A DNA stretch of 64,000 bases from Parachryseolinea silvisoli (lineage in GTDB: Bacteria > Bacteroidota > Bacteroidia > Cytophagales > Cyclobacteriaceae), in the NCBI RefSeq assembly GCF_021190955.1, contig NZ_JAIOAO010000003.1, positions 372,001 through 436,000 of the forward strand, in the 5' to 3' direction. The notes under the pieces are model-generated. The model saw nothing but the letters and a program-made list of their open reading frames with translations. It searched no databases and was not told the origin of the DNA. Numbering within the stretch: the first letter of the stretch is position 1; every line of letters begins with the position of its first letter. This document shows positions 47,206 to 54,346 of the stretch, piece by piece. A program made the position numbers and the translations under genes.

Positions 47206-47257
47206 AAAACAAAAAGCCCATCTTCGGCAACCGTGTCGGGTGCGCAAAAGATGGGCT
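47206..47257 (-). terminator. Terminator-like hairpin upstream of the giant membrane protein gene
   Basis: On the minus strand, AGCCCATCTT pairs with AAGATGGGCT around a 23-base loop and is followed by TTTTTGTTTT. It lies 69 bp before the start of the giant membrane protein, with no recognised minus-strand gene before it. It may end an unannotated small transcript or be an attenuator in the leader. Confidence 0.65.
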
Positions 47258-47644
47258 CAACAGATGGAAGTTAAGAATACCATCTGAGCCGTGCAATTTC
47301 GGCAGGCATTTTTTCCCGATCAGTGGCGGAAAAGGCAATGCTTTATATCCGGAGCCATCCTTGAATCGCGATCTGCAGGGCCCCTGGTGAATGCACTGGC
47401 CTCGTTGTCTGGACCAATTTTGGATCACCCCCGGAGATGGGCTTGCGATGATATGTTGGACGGATTGCTGCTGTCTGGTGGAGTATTTGTCTGCGTTTTG
47501 TCAACGTTGGCATTCATGGAGGTTGGAATATATAGTATTCAATGTAGGCATTTTATATTCTCTTACGGAAAAAACGGACTACTTCATATTCTTTTCCAGG
47601 AATGAACGTATACATATTACTGTCGAAATCAGCCAGCCGGTCCG

Positions 47645-47670
47645 TTGATCGGAGTATGTTGGTAATTTTG
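47645..47670 (+). promoter_or_regulatory. Bacteroidota promoter of the MuiA-like gene
   Basis: TAATTTTG at 47663-47670 matches the -7 consensus exactly, with TTG at 47645-47647 as a possible -33 element. The predicted transcript start near 47677 leaves about 33 bases before the ATG at 47710. Confidence 0.6.
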
Positions 47671-47709
47671 CATATATTCGATGCAATATTCTTTAAAAGT
47701 TAGTGTTTT

Positions 47710-49305
47710 ATGACGATGAAAAAGCATACGCTCCTGTTGGCACTTTGTTATGTGCTGGGTTTTACGGTGTCACGAGGCCAGTCACCGGTAGTTATTGATT
47801 CCAAAATAGACGAAGCCACGGTGTATTTGAATGGTGCCGAGCTTCGGTTTACGGAGAACGTCCCGGTGAAGCGTGGGGTCTCCGTGTTGCGCTTTCGGGG
47901 CATTTCAAAGTCGTTAGTGGATAATAGTGTGCATGTCACGGCAAGCGGTGGTGTGAATCTGGTCTCGGTGTCTGTCGAGGAGGAAACAATGTCATTGCGT
48001 GCGATGCCGGTAAAGTTCCGTATGCGAAAAGACTCTATTGATAAATTGCAAGCCCAGCTGGTGGAGATCAACAACCGGATCGCCGCCTATGATGCCGAGC
48101 GACAGATGTTGCAGGAGAATCAACGTGTTCAGCCGGGGACGTCCTTGCTGGAGCTCGCAAAGACCGCCGATTTTTTTCGCGACCGCACATTGTCTATTCA
48201 CACTGCGCAGACCGAGCTGCGGCGCAAGGTTGGTATTATGACCGAGCTGTTATCGGAGAAGCAGGCGATTGAGAAACGCGATCCCTATGATCCGGCACGT
48301 TATACCGTTGTAGTTACCGTACAGGCCGATAAGGATCAGACCGTTCCATTTGTTGTTCGTTACGGTGTGGAAAATGCTTCGTGGGAGGCGTCGTATGATA
48401 TTATCGTTCCGGAAATCAACAAGCCGGTAACGCTGCAATATAAAGCGCGGGTTTATAATGATACCGGGCTCGAATGGAATAACGTGAAGCTCTGGCTATC
48501 GTCCGGAGATTTGACGCAAAATTCTACGCGGCCTTATTTAACTGTATGGAATCTTAACTACACGTCGGTGGCCAACGAGGGATATCTGAACCAGCGCGCC
48601 CAGAATCGAGCCGATGCCGACGAATCAGGAGCAGTGGAGGTTGTTGATAAGGCTGTGTCAGAATTGAACACGTCGTTTACCCTGGAGGGCGTCCACTCCC
48701 TTGCCTCCGGGAGTACGCCGTATGTTGTTGGCATTAAGGGTGAGTCCTTGCAAGCTTCGTATGAATATCTGGCGATTCCGAAGGTTGAAAACAATGTCTT
48801 TCTGTTAGCCAAAGTTACCGGCTGGGAAAACCTGAATCTGATCGATGGCGTGGCCAATGTATATTACGGAAACAGCTATGTGGGGGAGTCGAATATCGAT
48901 ACCAGGCTCGTGGGCGATACGCTTGAGCTGTCCCTGGGGCGCGACAATCAGATTGTGGTGAACCGAACAAAAGTTGAAGATAAAGCAAGCACATCGTCTC
49001 TGGGAGGAAAACGTTCCGAGTCGTTTATCTATGAAATTCAAGTGCGGAATAACCGTAAGGTTGGCGTTTCTATAAGGATTCAGGACCAGCTTCCCATTTC
49101 CCAGGAAAAGGATATCGTAGTGGAAGCTTCTGAAGTATCCGGGGCGAGTCTTGATGCACCCTCCGGTAGGTTACAGTGGCTGAAGCTGCTGGCCCCTGGC
49201 GAAACGGTGCGGTACCGTATAGCGTTTGAGGTTAAGTATCCCAAAAATAAGTCGGTTCAGATTCGTAAGAACCGGGTGGTAAGGACGCCCCGATACCGCC
49301 GCTAA
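47710..49305 (+). CDS. Mucoidy-inhibitor MuiA family protein (DUF4140/DUF4139)
   Basis: A 531-residue secreted protein. A signal peptide ends at about residue 24 (VSRGQ). Residues 30-130 are the DUF4140 N-terminal domain (VIDSKIDEATVYLNGAELRF). A coiled-coil stretch follows at about 100-185 (IDKLQAQLVEINNRIAAYDAE). Residues about 200-530 are the DUF4139 beta domain (PFVVRYGVENASWEASYDI, ARVYNDTGLEWNNVKLWLSSG). The family is named after a Pseudomonas gene affecting mucoidy; the biochemical function is unknown. It has its own promoter and is followed at once by a bidirectional terminator. Confidence 0.88.
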   Translation: MTMKKHTLLLALCYVLGFTVSRGQSPVVIDSKIDEATVYLNGAELRFTENVPVKRGVSVLRFRGISKSLVDNSVHVTASGGVNLVSVSVEEETMSLRAMPVKFRMRKDSIDKLQAQLVEINNRIAAYDAERQMLQENQRVQPGTSLLELAKTADFFRDRTLSIHTAQTELRRKVGIMTELLSEKQAIEKRDPYDPARYTVVVTVQADKDQTVPFVVRYGVENASWEASYDIIVPEINKPVTLQYKARVYNDTGLEWNNVKLWLSSGDLTQNSTRPYLTVWNLNYTSVANEGYLNQRAQNRADADESGAVEVVDKAVSELNTSFTLEGVHSLASGSTPYVVGIKGESLQASYEYLAIPKVENNVFLLAKVTGWENLNLIDGVANVYYGNSYVGESNIDTRLVGDTLELSLGRDNQIVVNRTKVEDKASTSSLGGKRSESFIYEIQVRNNRKVGVSIRIQDQLPISQEKDIVVEASEVSGASLDAPSGRLQWLKLLAPGETVRYRIAFEVKYPKNKSVQIRKNRVVRTPRYRR

Positions 49306-49333
49306 AAGCCTCAGTAGAAAGTACTGAGGCTTT
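49305..49333. terminator. Bidirectional terminator between MuiA-like and FAH-family genes
   Basis: A 12-bp perfect stem AAAGCCTCAGTA/TACTGAGGCTTT with a 5-base loop starts at the MuiA-like stop codon. The T-tract is short on the plus strand and better on the minus strand, and the hairpin sits between two convergent genes. Confidence 0.82.
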
Positions 49334-49342
49334 ATATCCGGG

Positions 49343-50479
49343 TTACTCAATCGTAGTCTTAATTGTTCCCAGGAAGGAGATTGATGTCTCGACGAAGTCT
49401 CCCGGTTTGAGGTATTTATCTTCGCGTATCTGTTTTTTTAAATGCTCTTGCATGACGTAGGGAAGGAGTTGATGCGAAAAAAAACTGAAGGTGAGAAAGT
49501 ATTTAGATGCAGTCTTTACTTTAAATCCCGTGGTTGGTTTTTTAAAGATTACGCCAGCGGGTGTACCCGTGATAATAATGCTGTTCGCGGGGATGCAGTC
49601 GTTCTCGAGCAATCCTACGTTTTTATTGTGACAAGGCCATGTTCGGTTTTTTGAGGCAAGTGTTTCTTCTATTATTTTGCTGATATTCCAGACCATGTCC
49701 TTTGCGAATCCGCTTTGCCTGATCACGCCATTGACATGAAGGTCTAGTGTTAATTCGGCTACGAACGATTGCCAATCCCTGGGTACAACAATATAGGGCC
49801 CGGTAGGCAGGAAACCTTTCATGCTCTTTGCGTTGGGAAAGCCTTTGCCATTCTTAACATTTTTAACATCAAGCTCCCGCATGAGTGTTGCCCGTTCGGA
49901 GTAGTCGTTCACTACCAGGAAGCCAATTCGTTGGTTTGGAAGATCCAGGTTGGAGCAAACTGCGTCCGGGAACACGAGCCCCAGCTCGACTTCATGATCC
50001 AGAAGCCATCCGGGTGTATATTTCAGGTGATGAATGGCTGGGTCCGTATCCACTATTTTGGGAAATAAAAATGGTGCATCTACACTTGTTTCTTCGCCGT
50101 GCTCGTCATAGTTTATGCCGATCGCGATGTGTTTATTGCCCTCGATTGCCGGAAGTAGCGCCTCGTACGGAACCGTAACCCTGTCTTTACTTGCGCGGAT
50201 GATCGCCACCACTTCATTGTACTGTAACGTTTGAATTACTTCGAGCGCGGACTGGTCAAACCGGTTTAATTTGACGCTCAAATCAATTCCGGTAAGTGTT
50301 TTTCCGTCATCATCCAGTACGGCAAGAATGTGTGACTGGCCGTTGTGGTTAAACCTGCTCAAGGTTAGTGCTTCTTCCGGGGCTTTTAGGTTTTGTCTGC
50401 TCCTTGCTTCTGTTGTATATACGTTTGAAAAGTATAAAACAGCACAGGTGATCAGGCTCATGAATGTTTGATTCATCAT
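49343..50479 (-). CDS. Exported fumarylacetoacetate-hydrolase-family protein
   Basis: A 378-residue protein with an FAH-fold catalytic domain at about residues 110-330. The metal-binding acidic residues are visible: the Glu pair in DHEVELGLVF (about residues 160-170) and the Asp in NDYSERATL. The conserved lysine region (AKSMKGFLPTGPYI) and TGTPAGVI are also present. FAH-family enzymes cleave or decarboxylate acylpyruvates and related 2-oxo acids with Mg2+. The N-terminus (SLITCAVLYFSNVYTTEA) looks like a signal peptide, which is unusual because most relatives are cytoplasmic. A C-terminal stretch of about 45 residues (FSFFSHQLLPYVMQEHLKKQI) lies before the final strand. It is downstream of the DUF6268-like outer-membrane gene and probably in the same unit. 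Confidence 0.85.
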   Translation of the reverse strand: MMNQTFMSLITCAVLYFSNVYTTEARSRQNLKAPEEALTLSRFNHNGQSHILAVLDDDGKTLTGIDLSVKLNRFDQSALEVIQTLQYNEVVAIIRASKDRVTVPYEALLPAIEGNKHIAIGINYDEHGEETSVDAPFLFPKIVDTDPAIHHLKYTPGWLLDHEVELGLVFPDAVCSNLDLPNQRIGFLVVNDYSERATLMRELDVKNVKNGKGFPNAKSMKGFLPTGPYIVVPRDWQSFVAELTLDLHVNGVIRQSGFAKDMVWNISKIIEETLASKNRTWPCHNKNVGLLENDCIPANSIIITGTPAGVIFKKPTTGFKVKTASKYFLTFSFFSHQLLPYVMQEHLKKQIREDKYLKPGDFVETSISFLGTIKTTIE

Positions 50480-50543
50480 GTTTATTTTTTGAAGAGTCAG
50501 TTGAAAATTTAGATGTGGTCATAATGGAGGGGGAGTTGTCTCA

Positions 50544-51503
50544 CTACCTGAATACACGGTAGCTGAGCGCAAGCTTGAAATTGGCTCCTTTTGAAAACTC
50601 CGGATTTAACGGATCGGGCTCGTAGCCAATAGGGACGAAGTCAACCTGGAGGTCTGTCTTGTCCTGTTGGTGGTTAATATTCTCGTGGCGTATAAAGCTG
50701 TAGCTTACTGTTGCGCGCAAGGCGAGCGAAAGGGAGAGGTATCGCTCGAAGAATAGTCCTGGCTGGGCCGTGTTGTGGGAAAGATATTGCTGGTTCTTTA
50801 GTTTGTAGCTGGTGTTTACCGCTTCCAATGTAAATCCCGCATAATTCTTTTGGTTTAGTCTGTACACGATCGTCAGATCGCGGGGAGCATCTCCGAATAT
50901 TCTCCACTTCTCGTTCACCTTCCAATCCAGGCCTACGAGCGCGATGATCTGTGGTCCGAACCATTGATCCCGGAATCCCAGGGTGGCTCTCCAGGTCAAC
51001 CCTGGTTTTTTGGAATAGGCTGCCTGCATAATGCCGCCTAATTTTATATCCGTAAAGGATACGTCGTCAAAATCGGAATTGAGCGCTGGTAGAAATATGT
51101 AGCGCAGGGTAAGCTGACTGCTTACTTTTTGCGTAAGTCCGATCGTCGGCTGTATGCCGTACACATTTTTAATGGCAAAAGCCGGGTGCGTTCCGCTGAA
51201 ATTCAGTACTTCGAAGCTTGCCCCGATGATGAGGTACTTTGATTTGTCTTTCGTAAGAAACACCGGGAAGCCCGTATTAAACCGCCATGTATTGAGTGTG
51301 AACGACTCGTCGGGGTCGACATCTTTAATGGTTACGGGTGAGCGCTCGTAGTTGATATTCATTCCTTCGATATATCCCTGCCCGGATGCCAGTTCAGGTA
51401 CGAGCAGAAATATCATAAATATCATGAGTAAACATGCCTTATGCTGAGGAAGCAGGTTGGTCCGCTCAAGGGTAGGCCTGGAATTTCGATTCTTAATTTT
51501 CAT
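50544..51503 (-). CDS. DUF6268-like outer-membrane beta-barrel protein
   Basis: A 319-residue protein. A hydrophobic signal segment (ACLLMIFMIFLLVPELASGQ) ends near residue 42 after a long basic N-terminus. The mature part consists of alternating-residue strands typical of outer-membrane barrels (LTLRYIFLPALNSD, LTWRATLGFRDQWFG, YAGFTLEAVNTSYKL) and ends in an aromatic-terminated strand (LALSYRVF). The overall pattern matches the DUF6268 group of Bacteroidota, of unknown function. It is the first gene of a minus-strand pair with the exported FAH-family protein. Its promoter region carries a perfect FNR-type box shared with the divergent Crp/Fnr gene. Confidence 0.68.
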   Translation of the reverse strand: MKIKNRNSRPTLERTNLLPQHKACLLMIFMIFLLVPELASGQGYIEGMNINYERSPVTIKDVDPDESFTLNTWRFNTGFPVFLTKDKSKYLIIGASFEVLNFSGTHPAFAIKNVYGIQPTIGLTQKVSSQLTLRYIFLPALNSDFDDVSFTDIKLGGIMQAAYSKKPGLTWRATLGFRDQWFGPQIIALVGLDWKVNEKWRIFGDAPRDLTIVYRLNQKNYAGFTLEAVNTSYKLKNQQYLSHNTAQPGLFFERYLSLSLALRATVSYSFIRHENINHQQDKTDLQVDFVPIGYEPDPLNPEFSKGANFKLALSYRVFR

Positions 51504-51547
51504 GGATAAATGATTAAATGTATTGGGTTCTGGGGTATTGTCTGGGA

Positions 51548-51555
51548 CAAAAGTA
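51548..51555 (-). promoter_or_regulatory. -7 promoter element of the DUF6268-like gene
   Basis: On the minus strand TACTTTTG matches TAnnTTTG exactly, 45 bp before the ATG. The predicted start of transcription is about 51542, which puts the FNR-type box centre at about -42. Confidence 0.62.
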
Positions 51556-51576
51556 TTTCCCCAGTTTCCAGAAGTG

Positions 51577-51592
51577 ATTGATAATTATCAAT
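51577..51592. promoter_or_regulatory. FNR-type operator, perfect 16-bp palindrome
   Basis: ATTGATAATTATCAAT is fully self-complementary and contains TTGAT-N4-ATCAA, the consensus box of FNR regulators. It lies between the DUF6268-like gene (minus) and a Crp/Fnr-family regulator gene (plus). The regulator's recognition helix has the Glu-x-x-Ser-Arg pattern that reads TTGAT half-sites in FNR. Confidence 0.75.
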
Positions 51593-51674
51593 AACCTCAT
51601 AGCCCCGGCTATTTTTAAACGCGGTGCAGTCGACTGGAAGTCGATTGCTGGTATTGCCTATGGTTTTTTTGTCA

Positions 51675-51682
51675 TACCTTTG
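51675..51682 (+). promoter_or_regulatory. -7 promoter element of the Crp/Fnr-family gene
   Basis: TACCTTTG matches the -7 consensus exactly, with TTG at 51655-51657 as a -33 element and a 17-bp spacer. The last base is only 6 bp before the ATG at 51689, so the mRNA could be leaderless. Confidence 0.65.
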
Positions 51683-51688
51683 CGGTAG

Positions 51689-52270
51689 ATGACCAATCAG
51701 GAATCCATCGCATTGATCGAAGGTTACGTTCGACAATTAGTCTCTCCGAATGCCGAGGAATGGGAGGCATTTCGAGGCATTCTTAGCCCCAGGCGAATAC
51801 GCAAGAAGGAGCTGATATTAAAACAAGGGCAGGTTTGCACATTCATTGCCTTTGTCACAGAGGGTTTCTTACGGGAGTATAATTTTCTGCACGACAAGGA
51901 TGTGACAGTTGACTTTATTTCGCCCAGTCATTTTGTTACGGACTATCCCAGCTTTCTTTTACAATCACCCTCCTTACAATATATTGAAGCGCTGACGGAT
52001 GTTGAATGTCTGGTCTTTAAGAGGGACGACATTCATCGTTTGTATGATCAGTACAAGACCTGGGAGCGTTTTGGCCGGTTAATAGCAGAGCGGATATTTT
52101 GCAATGCAGAGGCCAGGCGGAAAAACATTATCAGTAAGAGCGCGGAGGATTTGTATCATGACTTTGTGCGGGAGTATCCACATGTCGTTCAGCATGTTCC
52201 GCAGTATTACATTGCGTCTTATTTAGGATTGTCTCCAGAGCATTTAAGCAGGATACGGAAGAAAGTGTAG
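51689..52270 (+). CDS. Crp/Fnr-family transcriptional regulator
   Basis: A 193-residue protein. Residues 15-125 form a cyclic-nucleotide-binding-like beta domain (ELILKQGQVCTFIAFVTEGFLREY, VDFISPSHFVTDYPSF). A long dimer helix follows at about 118-150. The C-terminal winged helix (about 150-193) has QYYIASYLGLSPEHLSRIRKK as its helix-turn-helix. The recognition helix SPEHLSRIR carries Glu, Ser and Arg in the FNR-like arrangement. The N-terminal cysteine cluster of oxygen-sensing FNR is absent, and the cAMP-binding residues of CRP are not evident, so the ligand is unknown. Divergent to the DUF6268-like/FAH pair, with an FNR-type box between; autoregulation is less likely, since the box is about 104 bp upstream. 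Confidence 0.87.
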   Translation: MTNQESIALIEGYVRQLVSPNAEEWEAFRGILSPRRIRKKELILKQGQVCTFIAFVTEGFLREYNFLHDKDVTVDFISPSHFVTDYPSFLLQSPSLQYIEALTDVECLVFKRDDIHRLYDQYKTWERFGRLIAERIFCNAEARRKNIISKSAEDLYHDFVREYPHVVQHVPQYYIASYLGLSPEHLSRIRKKV

Positions 52271-52302
52271 ACAACAACGTCATATTCAAAAGACATTATT
52301 TA

Positions 52303-53202
52303 ATGCGTAAACTTCATTTAGTTAAATCGTTGCTGATATCCGACTTTCCTTCGGGATCATCCATCAACTATTACGAAGGGAAATTCTATCTTATTGGCGA
52401 CGACTCCCGGAATGTCCTGGTTATGAATAACGACTACGAACATCTTGGCGCCATTCATTTATTCGACCATACAGAACTAAGGATCGCAAAGCAGGAAAAA
52501 GTTGATCTGGAGGGCTCTGCGATTGTTCGGGTGGATAACACGGATAACTTGCTGATTGTGGGATCGGGCTCAAGGAAAAACAGGAAGCGGATAATACTGA
52601 TCCCCCTTACTCAAGCAGGTTTAGAAATAGGCAGCATGCAGCACGCCATTTATAAGACAAAGGATTTCTTAAAACGGATAGAAGCCGCTGGTGTTGCAGA
52701 GATCAATCTTGAGGGAGTTACCCTGGTAAATAACAGTCTCGTACTCGGAAACCGGGGTAATAGATCAACTCAGGATAATCATTTGATCGTGACGGATACG
52801 AACTTTTGGGAAAACCAGGATAATGCAAATCTTGTCATCAAACGATTGGTGCTGCCGGTCAATCATACAGAGGTTGTATTGGGCGTGTCGGAACTATGCT
52901 ACATTCGGGAAAACGATACTTTATTGATTTCGCTTACGAGTGAAGATACGGGCAATTCCTATGACGATGGGGAAATTGGCGATAGTTACATCGCCTGGAT
53001 CTCCAATGCTTCAGACCAGCTTCGCAAAAATGAAATCATACCAGACGAGCTGGTCAATTTGTCCACAGTAGAGAAAGTATTTAAGCGTCAAAAGGTTGAA
53101 GGCATGTGTTATCAAATGGCGGGTGCTGATTTTGTGCTTCATCTGGTTTCAGACAACGACAACGGCGAGAGTAGGCTGTTTCAGGTATTGCTGAATTTTT
53201 AA
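52303..53202 (+). CDS. DUF6929-like protein
   Basis: A 299-residue protein without a clear signal peptide. It looks like a beta-propeller. Characteristic segments are GSSINYYEGKFYLIGDDSRNVLVMN, EGSAIVRVDNTDNLLIVGSGSRKNRKR and a later VEGMCYQMAGADFVLHLVSDND. These match the DUF6929 group of Bacteroidota proteins, which I recall as unassigned in function. It lies 32 bp after the Crp/Fnr gene on the same strand, so it is probably in the same transcript. Its last 4 bp overlap the 3' end of the convergent TraB-like gene. Confidence 0.68.
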   Translation: MRKLHLVKSLLISDFPSGSSINYYEGKFYLIGDDSRNVLVMNNDYEHLGAIHLFDHTELRIAKQEKVDLEGSAIVRVDNTDNLLIVGSGSRKNRKRIILIPLTQAGLEIGSMQHAIYKTKDFLKRIEAAGVAEINLEGVTLVNNSLVLGNRGNRSTQDNHLIVTDTNFWENQDNANLVIKRLVLPVNHTEVVLGVSELCYIRENDTLLISLTSEDTGNSYDDGEIGDSYIAWISNASDQLRKNEIIPDELVNLSTVEKVFKRQKVEGMCYQMAGADFVLHLVSDNDNGESRLFQVLLNF

Positions 53203-54116
53203 CGCGGCCTTGACGTTTGATCCTCCATTTTGCCATCCATGATGTCTTTCAACGCTTGTTCGATTGCAATCACGTGCGCGCCGCCAAACGCAACGAAAAC
53301 CCTGTCATGTGTTTTTAGTGCAAGCTGAATTTTGGTTAATAGCACACTGTCTCTTACCTCCTTGGACGCCCGCCCCACCGCTGTGAACTTTCCTGCGTCG
53401 GAGAGGAAATCGAACTTTCCGAAATCGGCTGTTTTAATATCAAATTCTTCGCCGACGTTTTGTTTATATAGGTTTGTGAAGTAGGAAAAAGATTGCTGCG
53501 AAGGATCCAGCGGGAATCCGTTCGGCAAGAGATAGCTCCTGATGAAATTTCCGTACGCGATAGCGATCGGTTTGTCTGCGTCGAATCCATAGCGATAGGG
53601 ATTGCAAAATCGTTCCATCACATAGTAAAGGAATAACGTTTCTTTCGGATGCCGTTTCAGCATGATATTAAACTCTTCGTTTTCTGAAAAGTCCCCACTC
53701 ATCAACTTGATTTGGTGTTGATCGCACAAGAATTTGAGCAAGCCGATCTCGGCCCTGTTTTGAATGGCCCGATCGCGATGCTCATAGTGTAGGGTATCGG
53801 GAATTTCGCCACCCTCGTTGAAGACAATCTGTGGCTGAAGATCGTTAAAGTACGTTTCAATCAGTTTAAACTCGACCGCATCGGGATCGGATGAGTGTGG
53901 GCATCCCACGACGATCAATCGTTTTTCGTTGTTTTTTAAATTGACGACGTGCGGTCCTCCCTGGTGCCGGATAACTTTGGCCACCGATAAATAGTCCATC
54001 GTGCGGTAAGCAGGGGAGTAATCGTGCGGAGTTTGTTCCATCGATTTAGGTTGCGTGCAACGCATCGATGAGAATGCTAATAATAATAAGGTGCCTGAAA
54101 TGAAGATTCGAGTCAT
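53199..54116 (-). CDS. TraB/ChaN-like lipoprotein
   Basis: A 305-residue protein with a lipoprotein-like signal (LLLLAFSSMRC), cysteine at about residue 20. The mature part has two GxxH-type motifs, GCPHSS near residue 72 and GGAH near 280, and an acidic strand IVFNEGGE near residue 98. This layout fits the TraB/Tiki/ChaN/EreA superfamily, whose members include proteases and heme-binding proteins that use paired His and Glu residues. Whether it is enzymatic is unknown. It is a single minus-strand gene, convergent with the DUF6929-like gene. The 230 bp upstream of it, to the end of the sensor kinase gene, holds no gene. Confidence 0.62.
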   Translation of the reverse strand: MTRIFISGTLLLLAFSSMRCTQPKSMEQTPHDYSPAYRTMDYLSVAKVIRHQGGPHVVNLKNNEKRLIVVGCPHSSDPDAVEFKLIETYFNDLQPQIVFNEGGEIPDTLHYEHRDRAIQNRAEIGLLKFLCDQHQIKLMSGDFSENEEFNIMLKRHPKETLFLYYVMERFCNPYRYGFDADKPIAIAYGNFIRSYLLPNGFPLDPSQQSFSYFTNLYKQNVGEEFDIKTADFGKFDFLSDAGKFTAVGRASKEVRDSVLLTKIQLALKTHDRVFVAFGGAHVIAIEQALKDIMDGKMEDQTSRPR

Positions 54117-54346
54117 AGCGATAGGGTATGCGATTAGGAAAATAGAAAAATATCTTGATTTCCGTCGCTCCTACAAGAAAAATAACCTGCCGGCACCGGC
54201 GAGCGTCAGTTGGCGTAATGTATCGTTTCCCACCCGTAAAGCCTGGCCGACGGTGCTCCCCGCCACCGCCTACAATCGGTGGTGTTGGTTGTGTTGCAGC
54301 AAGCGCATGCATTTGCGATGCAGTCCGTCTTGCCCGTGAGCAGGTC

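Larger units (their letters stand above)
47138..47709. other. Intergenic region, no convincing gene
   Basis: A 572-bp divergent spacer. Short open frames on both strands (for example 47291-47605 plus and 47186-47428 minus) lack motifs and overlap each other. The supported signals are a minus-strand terminator-like hairpin at 47206-47257 and a Bacteroidota promoter for the MuiA-like gene at 47645-47670. Confidence 0.55.

Noticed and set aside
47291-47605. A 104-codon open frame in the spacer before the MuiA-like gene
   Set aside because: It has no recognisable domain or promoter, and the -7 element for the MuiA-like gene lies after it. Coding potential looks weak.
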